From Candidatus Neomarinimicrobiota bacterium (GTDB lineage: Bacteria > Fidelibacterota > Fidelibacteria > Fidelibacterales > Fidelibacteraceae), in contig JAGGVO010000039.1 in assembly GCA_021157965.1 (NCBI GenBank), positions 1-48,379 on the forward strand: a stretch of DNA of 48,379 nt, written 5' to 3'. The number at the start of each line of letters is the position of its first letter. Position 1 is the stretch's first letter. This document shows, piece after piece, positions 36,917 through 45,624 of this stretch. The translations under genes and the position numbers were made by a program. Below the pieces are notes generated by a model. The model was not told the origin of the DNA. It saw nothing but the letters and a program-made list of their open reading frames with translations, and did no database searches.

Positions 36917-37770
36917 AGACTTTTTTAAACTGCATCCCGTGTTTTGTCAACCAGGCTCTGCGGGCCGGGCAGATGATCACGGACGATGAAACAAAACTCA
37001 AGGCACTTCTGGACCGTATCGGGTGCCGGATTAAAGATATCCCCATGGATCACACCCCGCCGGAAATGGGTTTAATCATTTATGATGAAATCAGCAAAAT
37101 CACAGGAATTGATGATCCCTATAAAGAGCAAAAAAAAACGCATATCGCCGAGGCAAAGCGCCTTTATCCTGAGTTAAAGGATCTACTGGAAAATTCTGAG
37201 GATCCGTTACTGACGGCTGTACGAATCGCCATTGCCGGCAATGTGATTGATCTGGGTATGGACAAAGATTTTCATATTGAAAGGGATTTGAATATCATCC
37301 TGGAACAGGATTTTGCCATCTGTGACATGGATGCTTTCAGAAATGTTCTGGAGAAGGCAAAGCATATTTTGTATCTGGGAGATAATGCCGGTGAATCGGT
37401 TTTTGACAGACTTTTAATTGAAACGTTGCAGAAACCAGTCATCTATGTAGTCCGGGGGCGCCCCATAATCAACGATGTGACCGAGGAAGATGCTATTGCC
37501 TCCGGATTACACAAAGTGGCGGAAATCATGTCATCCGGATCGCCTGCTCCATCCACAATATTGCCATTGTGTACTCCTGATTTTATCCGGCGATTCAATG
37601 AAGCAGATATGATCATCAGCAAAGGACAGGGAAATTATGAAGGCCTTTCCGAAACAGACCGTCCCGTCTTTTTTCTTCTGAAAGCCAAATGTCCAGTCAT
37701 TGCCCGCGATATAGGCGTCCGGGAAGATGATATTGTGTTGAAATATGCGCTAAAAGAGTCCTACATGTAA
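36913..37770 (+). CDS. DUF89/ARMT1-like metal-dependent phosphatase, CxxC subfamily
   Basis: The 285-residue protein starts with CIPCF (Cys7, Cys10), the mark of the prokaryotic DUF89 subfamily I, and contains DNAGE (near residue 158) for metal binding and KGQGNYEGL (near 238) in the active-site region. DUF89 proteins are proposed damage-control phosphatases that remove harmful sugar phosphates or altered metabolites (family knowledge). Translational coupling to the MBL-fold hydrolase suggests consecutive or related reactions. It is the last gene of the pair. Confidence 0.88.
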   Translation: MKTFLNCIPCFVNQALRAGQMITDDETKLKALLDRIGCRIKDIPMDHTPPEMGLIIYDEISKITGIDDPYKEQKKTHIAEAKRLYPELKDLLENSEDPLLTAVRIAIAGNVIDLGMDKDFHIERDLNIILEQDFAICDMDAFRNVLEKAKHILYLGDNAGESVFDRLLIETLQKPVIYVVRGRPIINDVTEEDAIASGLHKVAEIMSSGSPAPSTILPLCTPDFIRRFNEADMIISKGQGNYEGLSETDRPVFFLLKAKCPVIARDIGVREDDIVLKYALKESYM

Positions 37771-37830
37771 AATTCCAGTGAAACCAGGACCAATCATAAA
37801 TAACCGAATTGCTGATTCGTCCAATTCAAT

Positions 37831-37857
37831 ATTTTCTTTATTAAAAGCAAAGAAAAT
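37831..37857. promoter_or_regulatory. AT-rich inverted repeat upstream of the MATE gene
   Basis: ATTTTCTTT (37831-37839) is repeated inverted as AAAGAAAAT (37849-37857) around a nine-base loop. It lies after the DUF89 gene and about 27 bases before a promoter-like sequence, so it could be a weak terminator or an operator. There is no direct support for either. Confidence 0.3.
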
Positions 37858-37883
37858 TGCATAAAATTCCCGGAATTTTTAGT

Positions 37884-37912
37884 TTGAATTTAAAAATTTT
37901 TACTTATATACT
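37884..37912 (+). promoter_or_regulatory. Possible sigma-70-like promoter of the MATE gene
   Basis: TTGAAT (37884-37889), 17 bases, then TATACT (37907-37912) is a reasonable sigma-70 arrangement. Transcription near 37919 would leave a leader of about 44 bases before the ATG at 37963. Confidence 0.4.
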
Positions 37913-37962
37913 GGACAGAATTCAGCATCATGTTTAAACAGAGACAGAAATACTGAGGCAGC

Positions 37963-39327
37963 ATGAAACGGCGGAATAAAGATCTCAGCGAAGGCAATAT
38001 CAAAAAACAGCTTTTCAATCTGGTATGGCCCATGCTTTTCGGGATGGCGGGCATGGTCATTTTCAATCTTGCAGATACTTATTTTATCGGCAGGCTGGGG
38101 GTACAGGAACTGGCTGCCATCAGCTTTACTTTCCCTGTCGTTATGTTTATTAACAGTCTGTCTCAGGGCATTGGCATCGGGACCAGTTCACTTATATCCA
38201 GACATATCATTGTCGCAGAGCGTCATGCTGTAAAAATGATGGCCAGTCGGGCATTGTTGCTTGGTTTTCTGATTGTGCTGCTTTTTGTCATCCCAGGACT
38301 CTTTACTATCCGTCCCCTTTTCACGGTTCTGGGAGCAAAAAACATCATTCTTGGCTATGTAGGTGATTATATGAAAATCTGGTATCTGGGCGTGCCTTTC
38401 GTGGTTTTCCCGATGATCGGAAACAATATTGTCCGTGCCACCGGCGACACCTTTATGCCGGGTATGTTGATGTTGAATTCTGCCATTATCAATGTAATTC
38501 TGGATCCACTTTTGATCTTTGGATACGGCTTTTTCCCCCGGATGGGCATCCGTGGAGCCGCCCTGGCCACGGTCATTGCCCGGAGTGTGAGCTTTGTATT
38601 CATCCTGATTATTTTGATCAGACGAGAAAAACTTTTAACTGTTCGATTGGGACGATTAAGAGAAATTCTGGCGACCTGGAAAAAAGTCTTGTATGTAGCC
38701 GGACCCGCATCTTTGGGCATGTTAATCACACCCCTTTCCATCGGTTTGATCACCCGTATCCTGTCCGGATTCGGCAAGGAAGCCGTAGCGGCTTTCGGTG
38801 TTGCATCCCGGGTTGAAATGTTTGCCCTGACGGTCATTGCCGCCCTGGGATCGGTGTTGATTATATTTATCGGACAAAATTACAGTAAACATAAATTCAA
38901 CAGAATCTTTTCAGCCCTTCGCTATGCCTTGGGATTCTCTATGATCTGGGGAATCCTGATTTTCCTGATTCTGCTTCTTTTCGGCCGGAATATAGCCGGT
39001 ATCTTTACAGACGACCCCCGGGTTATTGCCATTGCCGCCAGCTTTTTTTTCATCGTGGGTTCCAGCTACGGCTTTCAAGGACTGGTTATGCTGAGTACTT
39101 CCAGTTACAACGGATTGAACCGTCCCTATCCCGCAGTTTTCTTTTCTATGCTGCGGATGCTCTTTCTCTATGTCCCCCTCGCCTGGATCGGGGCAACTTT
39201 CTATGCATTGAAAGGGGTTTTCTGGGCAGGATTTACAGCAAATATCATTGCCGGCACCTTATCCTATGCCTTCCTGTATCACTGCGTAAAAAGAATTGAA
39301 AGACAGATTGACGGATCATGCTTTTAA
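37963..39327 (+). CDS. MATE family multidrug/sodium exporter
   Basis: The 454-residue membrane protein has about twelve hydrophobic segments in two similar halves, typical of MATE antiporters that expel cationic drugs or metabolites using sodium or proton gradients. Family stretches include LFNLVWPMLFGMAGMVIFNL, DTYFIGRLG and RATGDTFMPGMLMLNSAIIN. The ATG has GAGG a few bases upstream. It appears monocistronic, with its own promoter-like sequence. Substrate cannot be inferred. Confidence 0.93.
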   Translation: MKRRNKDLSEGNIKKQLFNLVWPMLFGMAGMVIFNLADTYFIGRLGVQELAAISFTFPVVMFINSLSQGIGIGTSSLISRHIIVAERHAVKMMASRALLLGFLIVLLFVIPGLFTIRPLFTVLGAKNIILGYVGDYMKIWYLGVPFVVFPMIGNNIVRATGDTFMPGMLMLNSAIINVILDPLLIFGYGFFPRMGIRGAALATVIARSVSFVFILIILIRREKLLTVRLGRLREILATWKKVLYVAGPASLGMLITPLSIGLITRILSGFGKEAVAAFGVASRVEMFALTVIAALGSVLIIFIGQNYSKHKFNRIFSALRYALGFSMIWGILIFLILLLFGRNIAGIFTDDPRVIAIAASFFFIVGSSYGFQGLVMLSTSSYNGLNRPYPAVFFSMLRMLFLYVPLAWIGATFYALKGVFWAGFTANIIAGTLSYAFLYHCVKRIERQIDGSCF

Positions 39328-39488
39328 AAACATTATAAAGTGAAAAGAATTCCATCTATAACAGATCAAACAATCTTTATTGTACCGACTTTATGTTACC
39401 CGATTCCGCCATTTTTTTTCATTTATTTTGTTTCCTGAGAAATTTCCTTAAATTTTTTAATTAAATAATCAGGGAAAGGGAAAGCCTC

Positions 39489-42209
39489 ATGATAAAAAAA
39501 TATCTTATTCTGCTTCTTTTATTCTTTGGAATTCTGTATCCTGGGTCCGCGTCGGAAAAGGGAAAGGTTTATTTGGTGATCGGATCGGACACATCCATCT
39601 GGGAAGGTCTCAGTATTTCGGTATATGACAATCGTTATTTCCGGGGCGCTCTATATGCCGATCCTGCGAGAAACGGATATGCGGTGATGGATACATCCTT
39701 CCGGTATCAATTGCGGGATTCGTATGGAACCCCCATGAAAATGACATGGTGGATGATGGCCGGCAATGTCTTTCACCTCTCCAGAAACTGTAATATCCCC
39801 ATCCGGAACAATATCACGCTCTACCTGATGAAAAAGTACCATCAGGAGGCTATTGATCACTATGATGACCAACTAACTCTTCACTATCACAATTATCATT
39901 GGTCCGATGTGGACGGCGATGGCATTTACTACTACAATCAGGGGCTGGATTTTAACCTGAATCTGGATGATTATGAACACACTCTGAATACATTTCTTAT
40001 TGAGGATGACGTTTTCCCAATCTCTTTCCGAAGTGGCTGGCACTATATGGACAATGCCTGGCAGGCCTATCAGGAACGGTTCATTCCCTTCGACATGTCC
40101 AACGCTTATCCCGCCAAAGGCGGGGACTACAACGAGCCAACCAACAACATTATCGACTGGTCCGAATCCCCTTCCGCATTTGTGCCCTATCACCCCAACG
40201 CAGACAATTATCAGATCGAGGGAGACCTGAATCAGTGGCGTCTCCGGTCTGTATGTTTCACCAGTATAGACAGAACACGGCAGGAGATGGAAACCATGTT
40301 TCAGGAAGCGGCCAACGGGAATGATCAGATGGTCTGCCTCTGGTCCCACCTGCCTCAAACCGATTTCCTGTACGGGTTGGAAAAACTGAATGAATTTGCC
40401 CATGAATTTGCCGATCAGTACGGTGTGGAATTCAAATACTGTAAAGATACCGAGGCCATGCGCCTGTGGATCAATCCCGACGACACCGTCCCGCCTGTTT
40501 TGACTGTTGATGAAATTGTTGAACCGGACGGAATCAGGTTCGCCATTGAAACTGACGGTCCCGTCTTTCAGGTTGAGGAACCCTATATCGCTATAAAGAC
40601 GATTTACGAAACCTATAAACGCCTGTCCTGTACAATTACGGGTGAAAACCAGTGGGAAACCATTGACCCCATCCCAGCCCATCATCTTGCCAAAGTCTCT
40701 GTTGCCGTCTGTGATAGTGTGGGAAATCAGTCCAAGGTCCATCTGAATTATGTCCCCGATGATCTTTTCATCGATAACGAAGATCCGGTCTTCCAGGAAA
40801 TATCCGGTACCTGGACAAACCACGTCAGCGGCGAATTGTGGGACCTCTCCGCCCGGAAAGTCCAGGGTCCCGGTTCGGTGCAAATTATACCGGATATTAA
40901 AGAATCCCGTATGTACAGCATCTTTTTCCATGGCCCCGGCAGTGATACGGATTCGGCACGGTGTATTGTACAAACCGGCACCGTTGCAGACACGATTCTT
41001 TTTACAACCCCGCTGAAAGGTACGGATGCCTGGCAACATGCAGGTTTTTTTGAACTGAATGAAGGGACAGGTAATACCATTACCTTCGAAAATTTGTCAA
41101 CAAACAAGACACTGGGACTGGACGTTGTAAGAATTACTCCTTTGGTCGCGGATAAATTTTTCAAAACAGACCACGAAGTACTCACATTTGGAGAAATCAG
41201 CGCACAGGACTCGGTTGAAAAGGTGATTACGTTAATCAATGCAGGCAAAGATGTCATGACTGTTTTATCGGCTTCATGGGATGGAGATAAAATTTCCCTT
41301 CCGCTTAGCTTCCCCCTCACACTGGGACCCATGGAAAGCCGTGAAGTCCCGGTGATTTTCTATACGGACGAATTTTGCAGCTACTCTGATACCATTACAA
41401 TTAAAACCGATGATCCACTGCATCCGATGGTGAAAATTCCCGTCAGTGCCAATGCCATGTCTTTTTTCAAACTGGTGGATAATGAAGATCCCGACGGATA
41501 TGCTGAATACGGAAACGGCTGGTTTACGAGTGTTGCCACAGCTTACGGCCCCACCAGTCGATGTGTTTATATTTCATCCAATGGGAATGCCAGCTATAAA
41601 CATGCCGATTTCACCAAAACCCTTTCCTTCAGTGGAACCTATGATATCCAGTATATTGTTCCCCGAACCGTCAATGCCCACAACCGGGCGGATTATATCA
41701 TCATGGTTGACGGTGCTCCCCGGGATACCTTTGTCGTGGATCAGAATCAGGGCAGTGGATCCTTTGTATCCATTGGTGAATATGATCTGCCCAAAGACCT
41801 TTCCATCACCCTTCGTATTCAGGATAACGGAGGAAACACAAACCCGAACAGTGTTCTCCGGGCTGATGCTGTCAAATTTCTTCTTGTGGAAGAAAAATAT
41901 GTTTCAGGAACGGAGGATCCTGAAATTCCCCGTGAATTCAGTCTGTATCAGAATTATCCCAATCCCTTCAACCCTTCAACCCACATTACCTTTGATCTGC
42001 CGGTCCGTTCACCGCTTCGTCTGACGGTTTACGACATTACCGGCCGGATTGTGAAGGAATGGCATTTCATCGATCATGAAGCAGGTCGTCATGAAATCCT
42101 CTGGAATGGAACAAACCAGTTGGGGCAATCCATTTCCACGGGCGTTTACATTCTCCGGATGAAAACGGATGGGTTTACGGATACCCGGAAGATGATTTAC
42201 ATGAAATAG
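39489..42209 (+). CDS. Secreted polysaccharide-deacetylase-like/golvesin-like protein with type IX sorting domain
   Basis: The 906-residue protein has a signal peptide (MIKKYLILLLLFFGILYPGSAS). Residues 25 to about 340 resemble a divergent NodB-type carbohydrate deacetylase fold (HYHNYHWSDVDGDG, SFRSGWHYMDN, CLWSHLPQTD). An ASH/HYDIN-like beta domain follows (about 555-655, TFGEISAQDSVEKVITLINA), then a golvesin C-terminal-like domain (about 660-800, RADYIIMVDG) and the sorting domain (NYPNPFNPSTHITFDLP to KMIYMK, last 85 residues). The enzyme activity is unproven; binding or modification of surface polysaccharide is inferred. The ribosome binding site is weak (AGGGAAAG). The upstream gap 39328-39488 shows no clear promoter. 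Confidence 0.78.
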   Translation: MIKKYLILLLLFFGILYPGSASEKGKVYLVIGSDTSIWEGLSISVYDNRYFRGALYADPARNGYAVMDTSFRYQLRDSYGTPMKMTWWMMAGNVFHLSRNCNIPIRNNITLYLMKKYHQEAIDHYDDQLTLHYHNYHWSDVDGDGIYYYNQGLDFNLNLDDYEHTLNTFLIEDDVFPISFRSGWHYMDNAWQAYQERFIPFDMSNAYPAKGGDYNEPTNNIIDWSESPSAFVPYHPNADNYQIEGDLNQWRLRSVCFTSIDRTRQEMETMFQEAANGNDQMVCLWSHLPQTDFLYGLEKLNEFAHEFADQYGVEFKYCKDTEAMRLWINPDDTVPPVLTVDEIVEPDGIRFAIETDGPVFQVEEPYIAIKTIYETYKRLSCTITGENQWETIDPIPAHHLAKVSVAVCDSVGNQSKVHLNYVPDDLFIDNEDPVFQEISGTWTNHVSGELWDLSARKVQGPGSVQIIPDIKESRMYSIFFHGPGSDTDSARCIVQTGTVADTILFTTPLKGTDAWQHAGFFELNEGTGNTITFENLSTNKTLGLDVVRITPLVADKFFKTDHEVLTFGEISAQDSVEKVITLINAGKDVMTVLSASWDGDKISLPLSFPLTLGPMESREVPVIFYTDEFCSYSDTITIKTDDPLHPMVKIPVSANAMSFFKLVDNEDPDGYAEYGNGWFTSVATAYGPTSRCVYISSNGNASYKHADFTKTLSFSGTYDIQYIVPRTVNAHNRADYIIMVDGAPRDTFVVDQNQGSGSFVSIGEYDLPKDLSITLRIQDNGGNTNPNSVLRADAVKFLLVEEKYVSGTEDPEIPREFSLYQNYPNPFNPSTHITFDLPVRSPLRLTVYDITGRIVKEWHFIDHEAGRHEILWNGTNQLGQSISTGVYILRMKTDGFTDTRKMIYMK

Positions 42210-42300
42210 AAGCTGGATGCTGGCATCCCGATACGTCCGCTTTGCGACCTACTCGGTGACCGGGAACTGGTGACTGTCAACTTTGAACTTCCCTGTAGCA
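42210..42300 (+). repeat. Intergenic repeat copy (CGATACGTCC hairpin module)
   Basis: GAAGCTGGATGCTGGCATC, CGATACGTCC, a short stem CGC-TTT-GCG and CCTACTCGGTGACCGG follow the same order as in the copies at 44180-44240 and 47990-48050. The hairpin between the constant arms differs in sequence yet still pairs. A brief heptamer-like GGTGACTGTCAACT follows. It starts directly after the stop of the golvesin-like gene. Confidence 0.75.
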
Positions 42301-42320
42301 AAATCAAACGAAAGGATATC

Positions 42321-43703
42321 ATGGATCTCGTTATTATTACTCTCTATCTCGTCGGAATTTTACTTTTCGGACTCTGGTACGGGCGGGGTATTAAAGATTT
42401 GGGTGATTATGCTGTTGCCGGGAAAGCCTATTCGGCACCGATTATTTTTGCCACCCTGAGTGCTTCCTTTATCGGCGGCGGATTTTCCATGGGGAATGCA
42501 GAAAAGGTCTTCCGGTTCGGTATCATGAACATTGTAGCTCTTTTTGGATTCAGTCTGAGCCAGATTCTCATCGCCCTTTTTATTGCTCCCCGGATGGGAC
42601 GATATGAAGAGGCTATCTCCGTAGGTGATATCATGGAGAAAAGTTACGGGACAAAGGCAAAGGTCTTTACGGGCTTTTTTGCCCTTATTGCCTGTGCCGG
42701 GATCCTGGGGGCCCAAATCGGTGCCATGGGACATATTTTCAATGTTTTTCTTGGAATCCCCAAATTTCACGGGATCCTGATCGGTATCGGTATCGTGCTG
42801 ATTTACGTGACAGCCGGCGGAATGAAAAGCGTAGTGGGGACGGACATCGTGCAGTTCGTTTTCCTTATCATCGGCATTCCCCTGACATTGATTTTGGCTG
42901 TCCGCCATGCAGGCGGTATCCCGGGCATCATCCAATCTGTCCCGGCTCAACACTTTTCCATTCCCGCTGCCGGTTTTACCTGGACGACTTTCATATCCCT
43001 CTTCATGGTCTTTGTCGTTGGTGAAACCCTGGTCCCGCCTTATGTGCAACGCCTTCTCCTGGCCAGAGATGTGAAAACCGTATCCAAAGGGACTCTCTGG
43101 AGCGGGATTATTTCCATTCCTTTCTTTATAACAAGCGGACTTATTGGTCTTACGGCCCTGGTATTGAATCCGGGACTGGATGCCAATCTGGCCATGCCTT
43201 TTGTCGTTCGGACCGTTCTGCCGGTGGGTATCCGGGCGGTCATGATCTCCGCCGTGATTGCCATCATCATGTCCTCGGCCGATTCATTCCTCAATGCCGC
43301 CACGGTCTCCTTTGTCAATGATATCATCAAACCCATAAAATTCATCAACCTGCATCAAGACCAGGAACTGAGAGTCGCCCGCTGTTTCACCGTCTTCCTG
43401 GGCATTGCCAGTGTGATCTTTGCCGTGAAAATTGAAAGCGTCCTGGATATACTCCTCTTTACCTACAATTTCTGGGCTCCGGTGATTCTTATTCCTCTTA
43501 TCGCTGCCATTCTGGGGAAAAAGGCCATACCAAGGGATTTCTCCGTATCCGCCGCCTGCGGAATCAGTGGCATGATCCTGTGGAACTACATCCTGAATCA
43601 ACCTTGGGGCTTTGACGGACTTGTAGTGGGTGTGTTCAGCAGCGCATTGGGATATGCGGTTTCGAACCGGTTAAATCGAATAAAATTAAGAATTGAAAAT
43701 TGA
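42321..43703 (+). CDS. Sodium:solute symporter (SSS family)
   Basis: The 460-residue membrane protein has about thirteen hydrophobic helices and SSS family stretches near the start (LFGLWYGRGIKDLGDYAVAG, SASFIGGGFSMGNAEKVF) and middle (LIYVTAGGMKSVVGTDIVQF; MSSADSFLNAATVSFVNDI). It imports a solute with sodium; the substrate is unknown. I place the start at ATG 42321 with AAAGGA four bases upstream; the longer frame begins at a GTG inside the repeat copy. No neighbour gives a substrate hint. Confidence 0.92.
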   Translation: MDLVIITLYLVGILLFGLWYGRGIKDLGDYAVAGKAYSAPIIFATLSASFIGGGFSMGNAEKVFRFGIMNIVALFGFSLSQILIALFIAPRMGRYEEAISVGDIMEKSYGTKAKVFTGFFALIACAGILGAQIGAMGHIFNVFLGIPKFHGILIGIGIVLIYVTAGGMKSVVGTDIVQFVFLIIGIPLTLILAVRHAGGIPGIIQSVPAQHFSIPAAGFTWTTFISLFMVFVVGETLVPPYVQRLLLARDVKTVSKGTLWSGIISIPFFITSGLIGLTALVLNPGLDANLAMPFVVRTVLPVGIRAVMISAVIAIIMSSADSFLNAATVSFVNDIIKPIKFINLHQDQELRVARCFTVFLGIASVIFAVKIESVLDILLFTYNFWAPVILIPLIAAILGKKAIPRDFSVSAACGISGMILWNYILNQPWGFDGLVVGVFSSALGYAVSNRLNRIKLRIEN

Positions 43704-43732
43704 GTCCGGCACCTAAAGACATTTGTTTCTAT

Positions 43733-43825
43733 TGAAGTTGGAAATCAGCACTTAGATATGTCTGCTTTGTGTACTACCCGGTGATCCGAAGTTGGCGACA
43801 CTGTATGACTGTGCCATTCCGGAAT
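43733..43825 (+). repeat. Degenerate intergenic repeat copy
   Basis: GAAGTTGGAAATCAGCAC, ATATGTCTGCTTTGTG, TACTACCCGGTGA and GAAGTTGGCGACACTGTATG follow the module order of the clearer copies but with many changes. It begins about 30 bases after the symporter stop. The stretch from 43826 to 43960 is AT-rich, with no gene seen. Confidence 0.5.
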
Positions 43826-43966
43826 TTCAGTTTTGAAGGACACTATATATTAAAAATAATATAATCTTGCATTTGATCGCGTGTGGGATTATTTTATCCG
43901 CGGGGGTTTATAAACATAAGCATCTTTCTATATAGTGAGATGGAAATTTTATTTATCAGCTTGGCT

Positions 43967-44132
43967 TCAAGTATTAAGTGCAACATGACTCTCTCCAAAA
44001 AATACTTCGGCAGGCGTTTTAAATCCAAGACATTTTCGGAATCTGTTATTCAGTATTTTTCATAGCTGAGATAATTTCCCGGGGTATGATGCTTGCAAAG
44101 TCCCTGTCTTTAGGGAAATATTGTCTGATTAA
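43967..44132 (-). pseudogene. IS30-family transposase C-terminal remnant, copy 1
   Basis: Read on the minus strand, LIRQYFPKDRDFASIIPREI leads to a frameshift, then ILNNRFRKCLGFKTP and AEVFFGESHVALNT end the protein. The RKCLGFKTP block and the VALxx end are typical of the IS30 transposase C-terminus. One extra A in a five-A run (plus-strand 44056-44060) explains the frameshift. Only about 55 codons remain, and the right end of the element (TTGCACTTAATACTTGAA) seems kept. Confidence 0.8.
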
Positions 44133-44158
44133 TGTGAATACAGAAGCTGAAAGTTAGT

Positions 44159-44177
44159 GGCACTTTGTGCCTTTTTT
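44159..44177 (+). terminator. Terminator-like hairpin in repeat copy 1
   Basis: GGCAC-TTT-GTGCC followed by six T has the form of an intrinsic terminator reading rightwards. The nearest plus-strand gene (symporter) ends 450 bases upstream, and the hairpin recurs at 47973-47990 with no plus-strand gene before it. It may simply be part of the repeat. Confidence 0.45.
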
Positions 44178-44357
44178 GGAAGTTGGAAGCTGGCACCTCG
44201 ATACGTCCCCGCCATAGGCGGGGCCTACTCGGTGACCGGAAGTTAGTGCCGCTGTACGGCTGGTGTGTTTTCGTGGATTAACGGGCGTTGGGGCTTGGGA
44301 ACTGTCGATTGACAACTGACAACTGCCGACTGACAACTGACGACTGACGACTGATGC

Positions 44358-45478
44358 CTATTTCATCAACACCATCTTTTGCGTCTTCACAAAATTTCCG
44401 GTCACTGTGTAAATGGTGAGAATCACGCCGGATTCTGCCGGGAGACCGAAGGTTATATGCGTCACGGGATTAAAGGGGTTTGGATAAATTGATTTTATAT
44501 CAAATGATTCCGGAGCATTTGACATACAATCTTCAGATATTTCATTATTACCTTTTTCTATAATGATTGATTCGGATTCTTTTATACTTGCTGTGTTTGA
44601 ATAATCAGGTGAAGATAACAGTCCATCCCCAGACCGTGCTCTAATCTTGTAATAATAATAACTGGAAGGATTTAAATAACTTGGATAAGAAATATTATAA
44701 TCTATATATTCATTTGTTGACAGTCCTGAAGCTATACACGAAAAAGTACCGTTGATTCCTTTTCTTCGATAAACATCATATATTGCTGCTTCAGACGGCT
44801 CAGACAAGTCCCAGACTAATTTGGGATTGCCCTGATAATAATAAATACTAAGATTAGTGGGTGTGGTTGGCTGAAATTTAGAATAATCATTAATTCCATT
44901 TGTTATATTGAAGATTTCGCTAAGAGTAATTGTACTTTGATTTGGTATCTGAATACAAGAATTATTCACTCCTAGCAATTTATAATAATATATTCCATTA
45001 TCATAATACTAATAGAAATCATTATATTCATAAAATTCACCTGTCCATGGATACCGGGATTCTCTTAAATCAAGACAGATATAAATACTATCTATATATG
45101 GATAATTTTGATTATCTAATGAACAACTGATTTTATATATTCCAGCACTAAGATTCGCATAATTGCTATTGCTAATGCATTGTGAATTCTTCCATGTTCA
45201 ATATCGGCAAACCAGTTTGGCGTTTTGTACGCGTCCCACTGGTATGATAATCCTGCGGATAATGATTCGAACGCATATAATGCTGCCGGATTCACACTAT
45301 TCATATTTGCCGGATGATTGATTCCTGAACTCTGAAAGCCCTTGCTGCTGATCGATTCCAGGACAAAGCCCTGGGGTATGTTTAAACAGAAAACTGCAGT
45401 CGGAATTCTCTCAAGGTTTTGGGCAGACAAGGATTCCGTGATAAACAAAAGAATTAATAGCAATACAGAATTTCTCAT
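44358..45478 (-). pseudogene. Chimeric broken secreted-protein gene
   Basis: The upstream part (45478 back to about 45165) encodes a signal peptide (MRNSVLLLILLFITESLSAQ) and the start of what looks like an outer-membrane protein (NPAALYAFESLSAGLSYQW). Near 45165 the frame changes, and the following frame reads LSAGIYKISCSLDNQNYPYI, from a different kind of protein. An in-frame TAG lies at 45009-45011. After it, 206 codons give a fibronectin-like stretch and a YPNPFNPVTHITF sorting domain. That domain is itself damaged: ILTIYTVTG joins directly to NFVKTQKMVLMK, missing about 37 residues present in the homologous end at 48175-48379. The sequence is AT-rich compared with neighbours. It is unlikely to make a functional exported protein. 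Confidence 0.75.
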
Positions 45479-45543
45479 ATTATGACATCTCTGTATTTAT
45501 TATCTCTACACACAAAATAATTAATAAATTTATCTCTTTTTAA

Positions 45544-45551
45544 CAAAGATA
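45544..45551 (-). promoter_or_regulatory. Possible Bacteroidota-type -7 element upstream of the broken gene
   Basis: On the minus strand TATCTTTG matches TAnnTTTG exactly, about 65 bases before the ATG at 45478. No TTG lies 19-21 bases upstream, so support is partial. The rest of 45479-45624 is AT-rich with no gene. Confidence 0.3.
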
Positions 45552-45624
45552 ATATCTATAAAACCCTGCTTTCACTCTTCCCAAAGATGTGGATCAACTC
45601 ATTGAGAATATGATCGCATCGTGC

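Larger units (their letters stand above)
43961..44358. repeat. Long direct repeat copy 1: IS30 remnant plus hairpin modules plus heptamer array
   Basis: This block is nearly identical to 47775-48175 in the same orientation; over the first ~210 bases I count about ten differences by eye. Order: IS30 transposase scar (43967-44132), GGCAC-TTT-GTGCC hairpin with T-run (44159-44177), CGATACGT plus a seven-pair hairpin CCCCGCC/GGCGGGG (44207-44223), CCTACTCGGTGACCGG, GCCG/CGGC hairpin (near 44248-44260), then seven heptamers of type TGACAAC (44310-44358) ending at the stop codon of the broken sorting-domain gene. Confidence 0.88.

Noticed and set aside
39873-41039. 388-codon open frame on the minus strand
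   Set aside because: Entirely antisense to the golvesin-like gene; codon pattern, signal peptide and domains support the plus-strand gene.
42270-42320. GTG start 51 bases upstream for the symporter
   Set aside because: Lies in repeat sequence and adds a non-family hydrophilic tail; ATG 42321 has AAAGGA upstream.
43883-44065. Plus-strand 60-codon open frame across the IS30 scar
   Set aside because: The opposite strand gives clear IS30 similarity; the plus frame shows none.
44140-44300. Repeat modules considered as integron attC sites because of GTTAG-like ends
   Set aside because: No integrase, no proper GTTRRRY/RYYYAAC pairing and no cassette array.
44310-44358. Second heptamer array considered as a CRISPR or origin iterons
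   Set aside because: Units vary, have no spacers and end at a stop codon; no replication gene or DnaA boxes are nearby.
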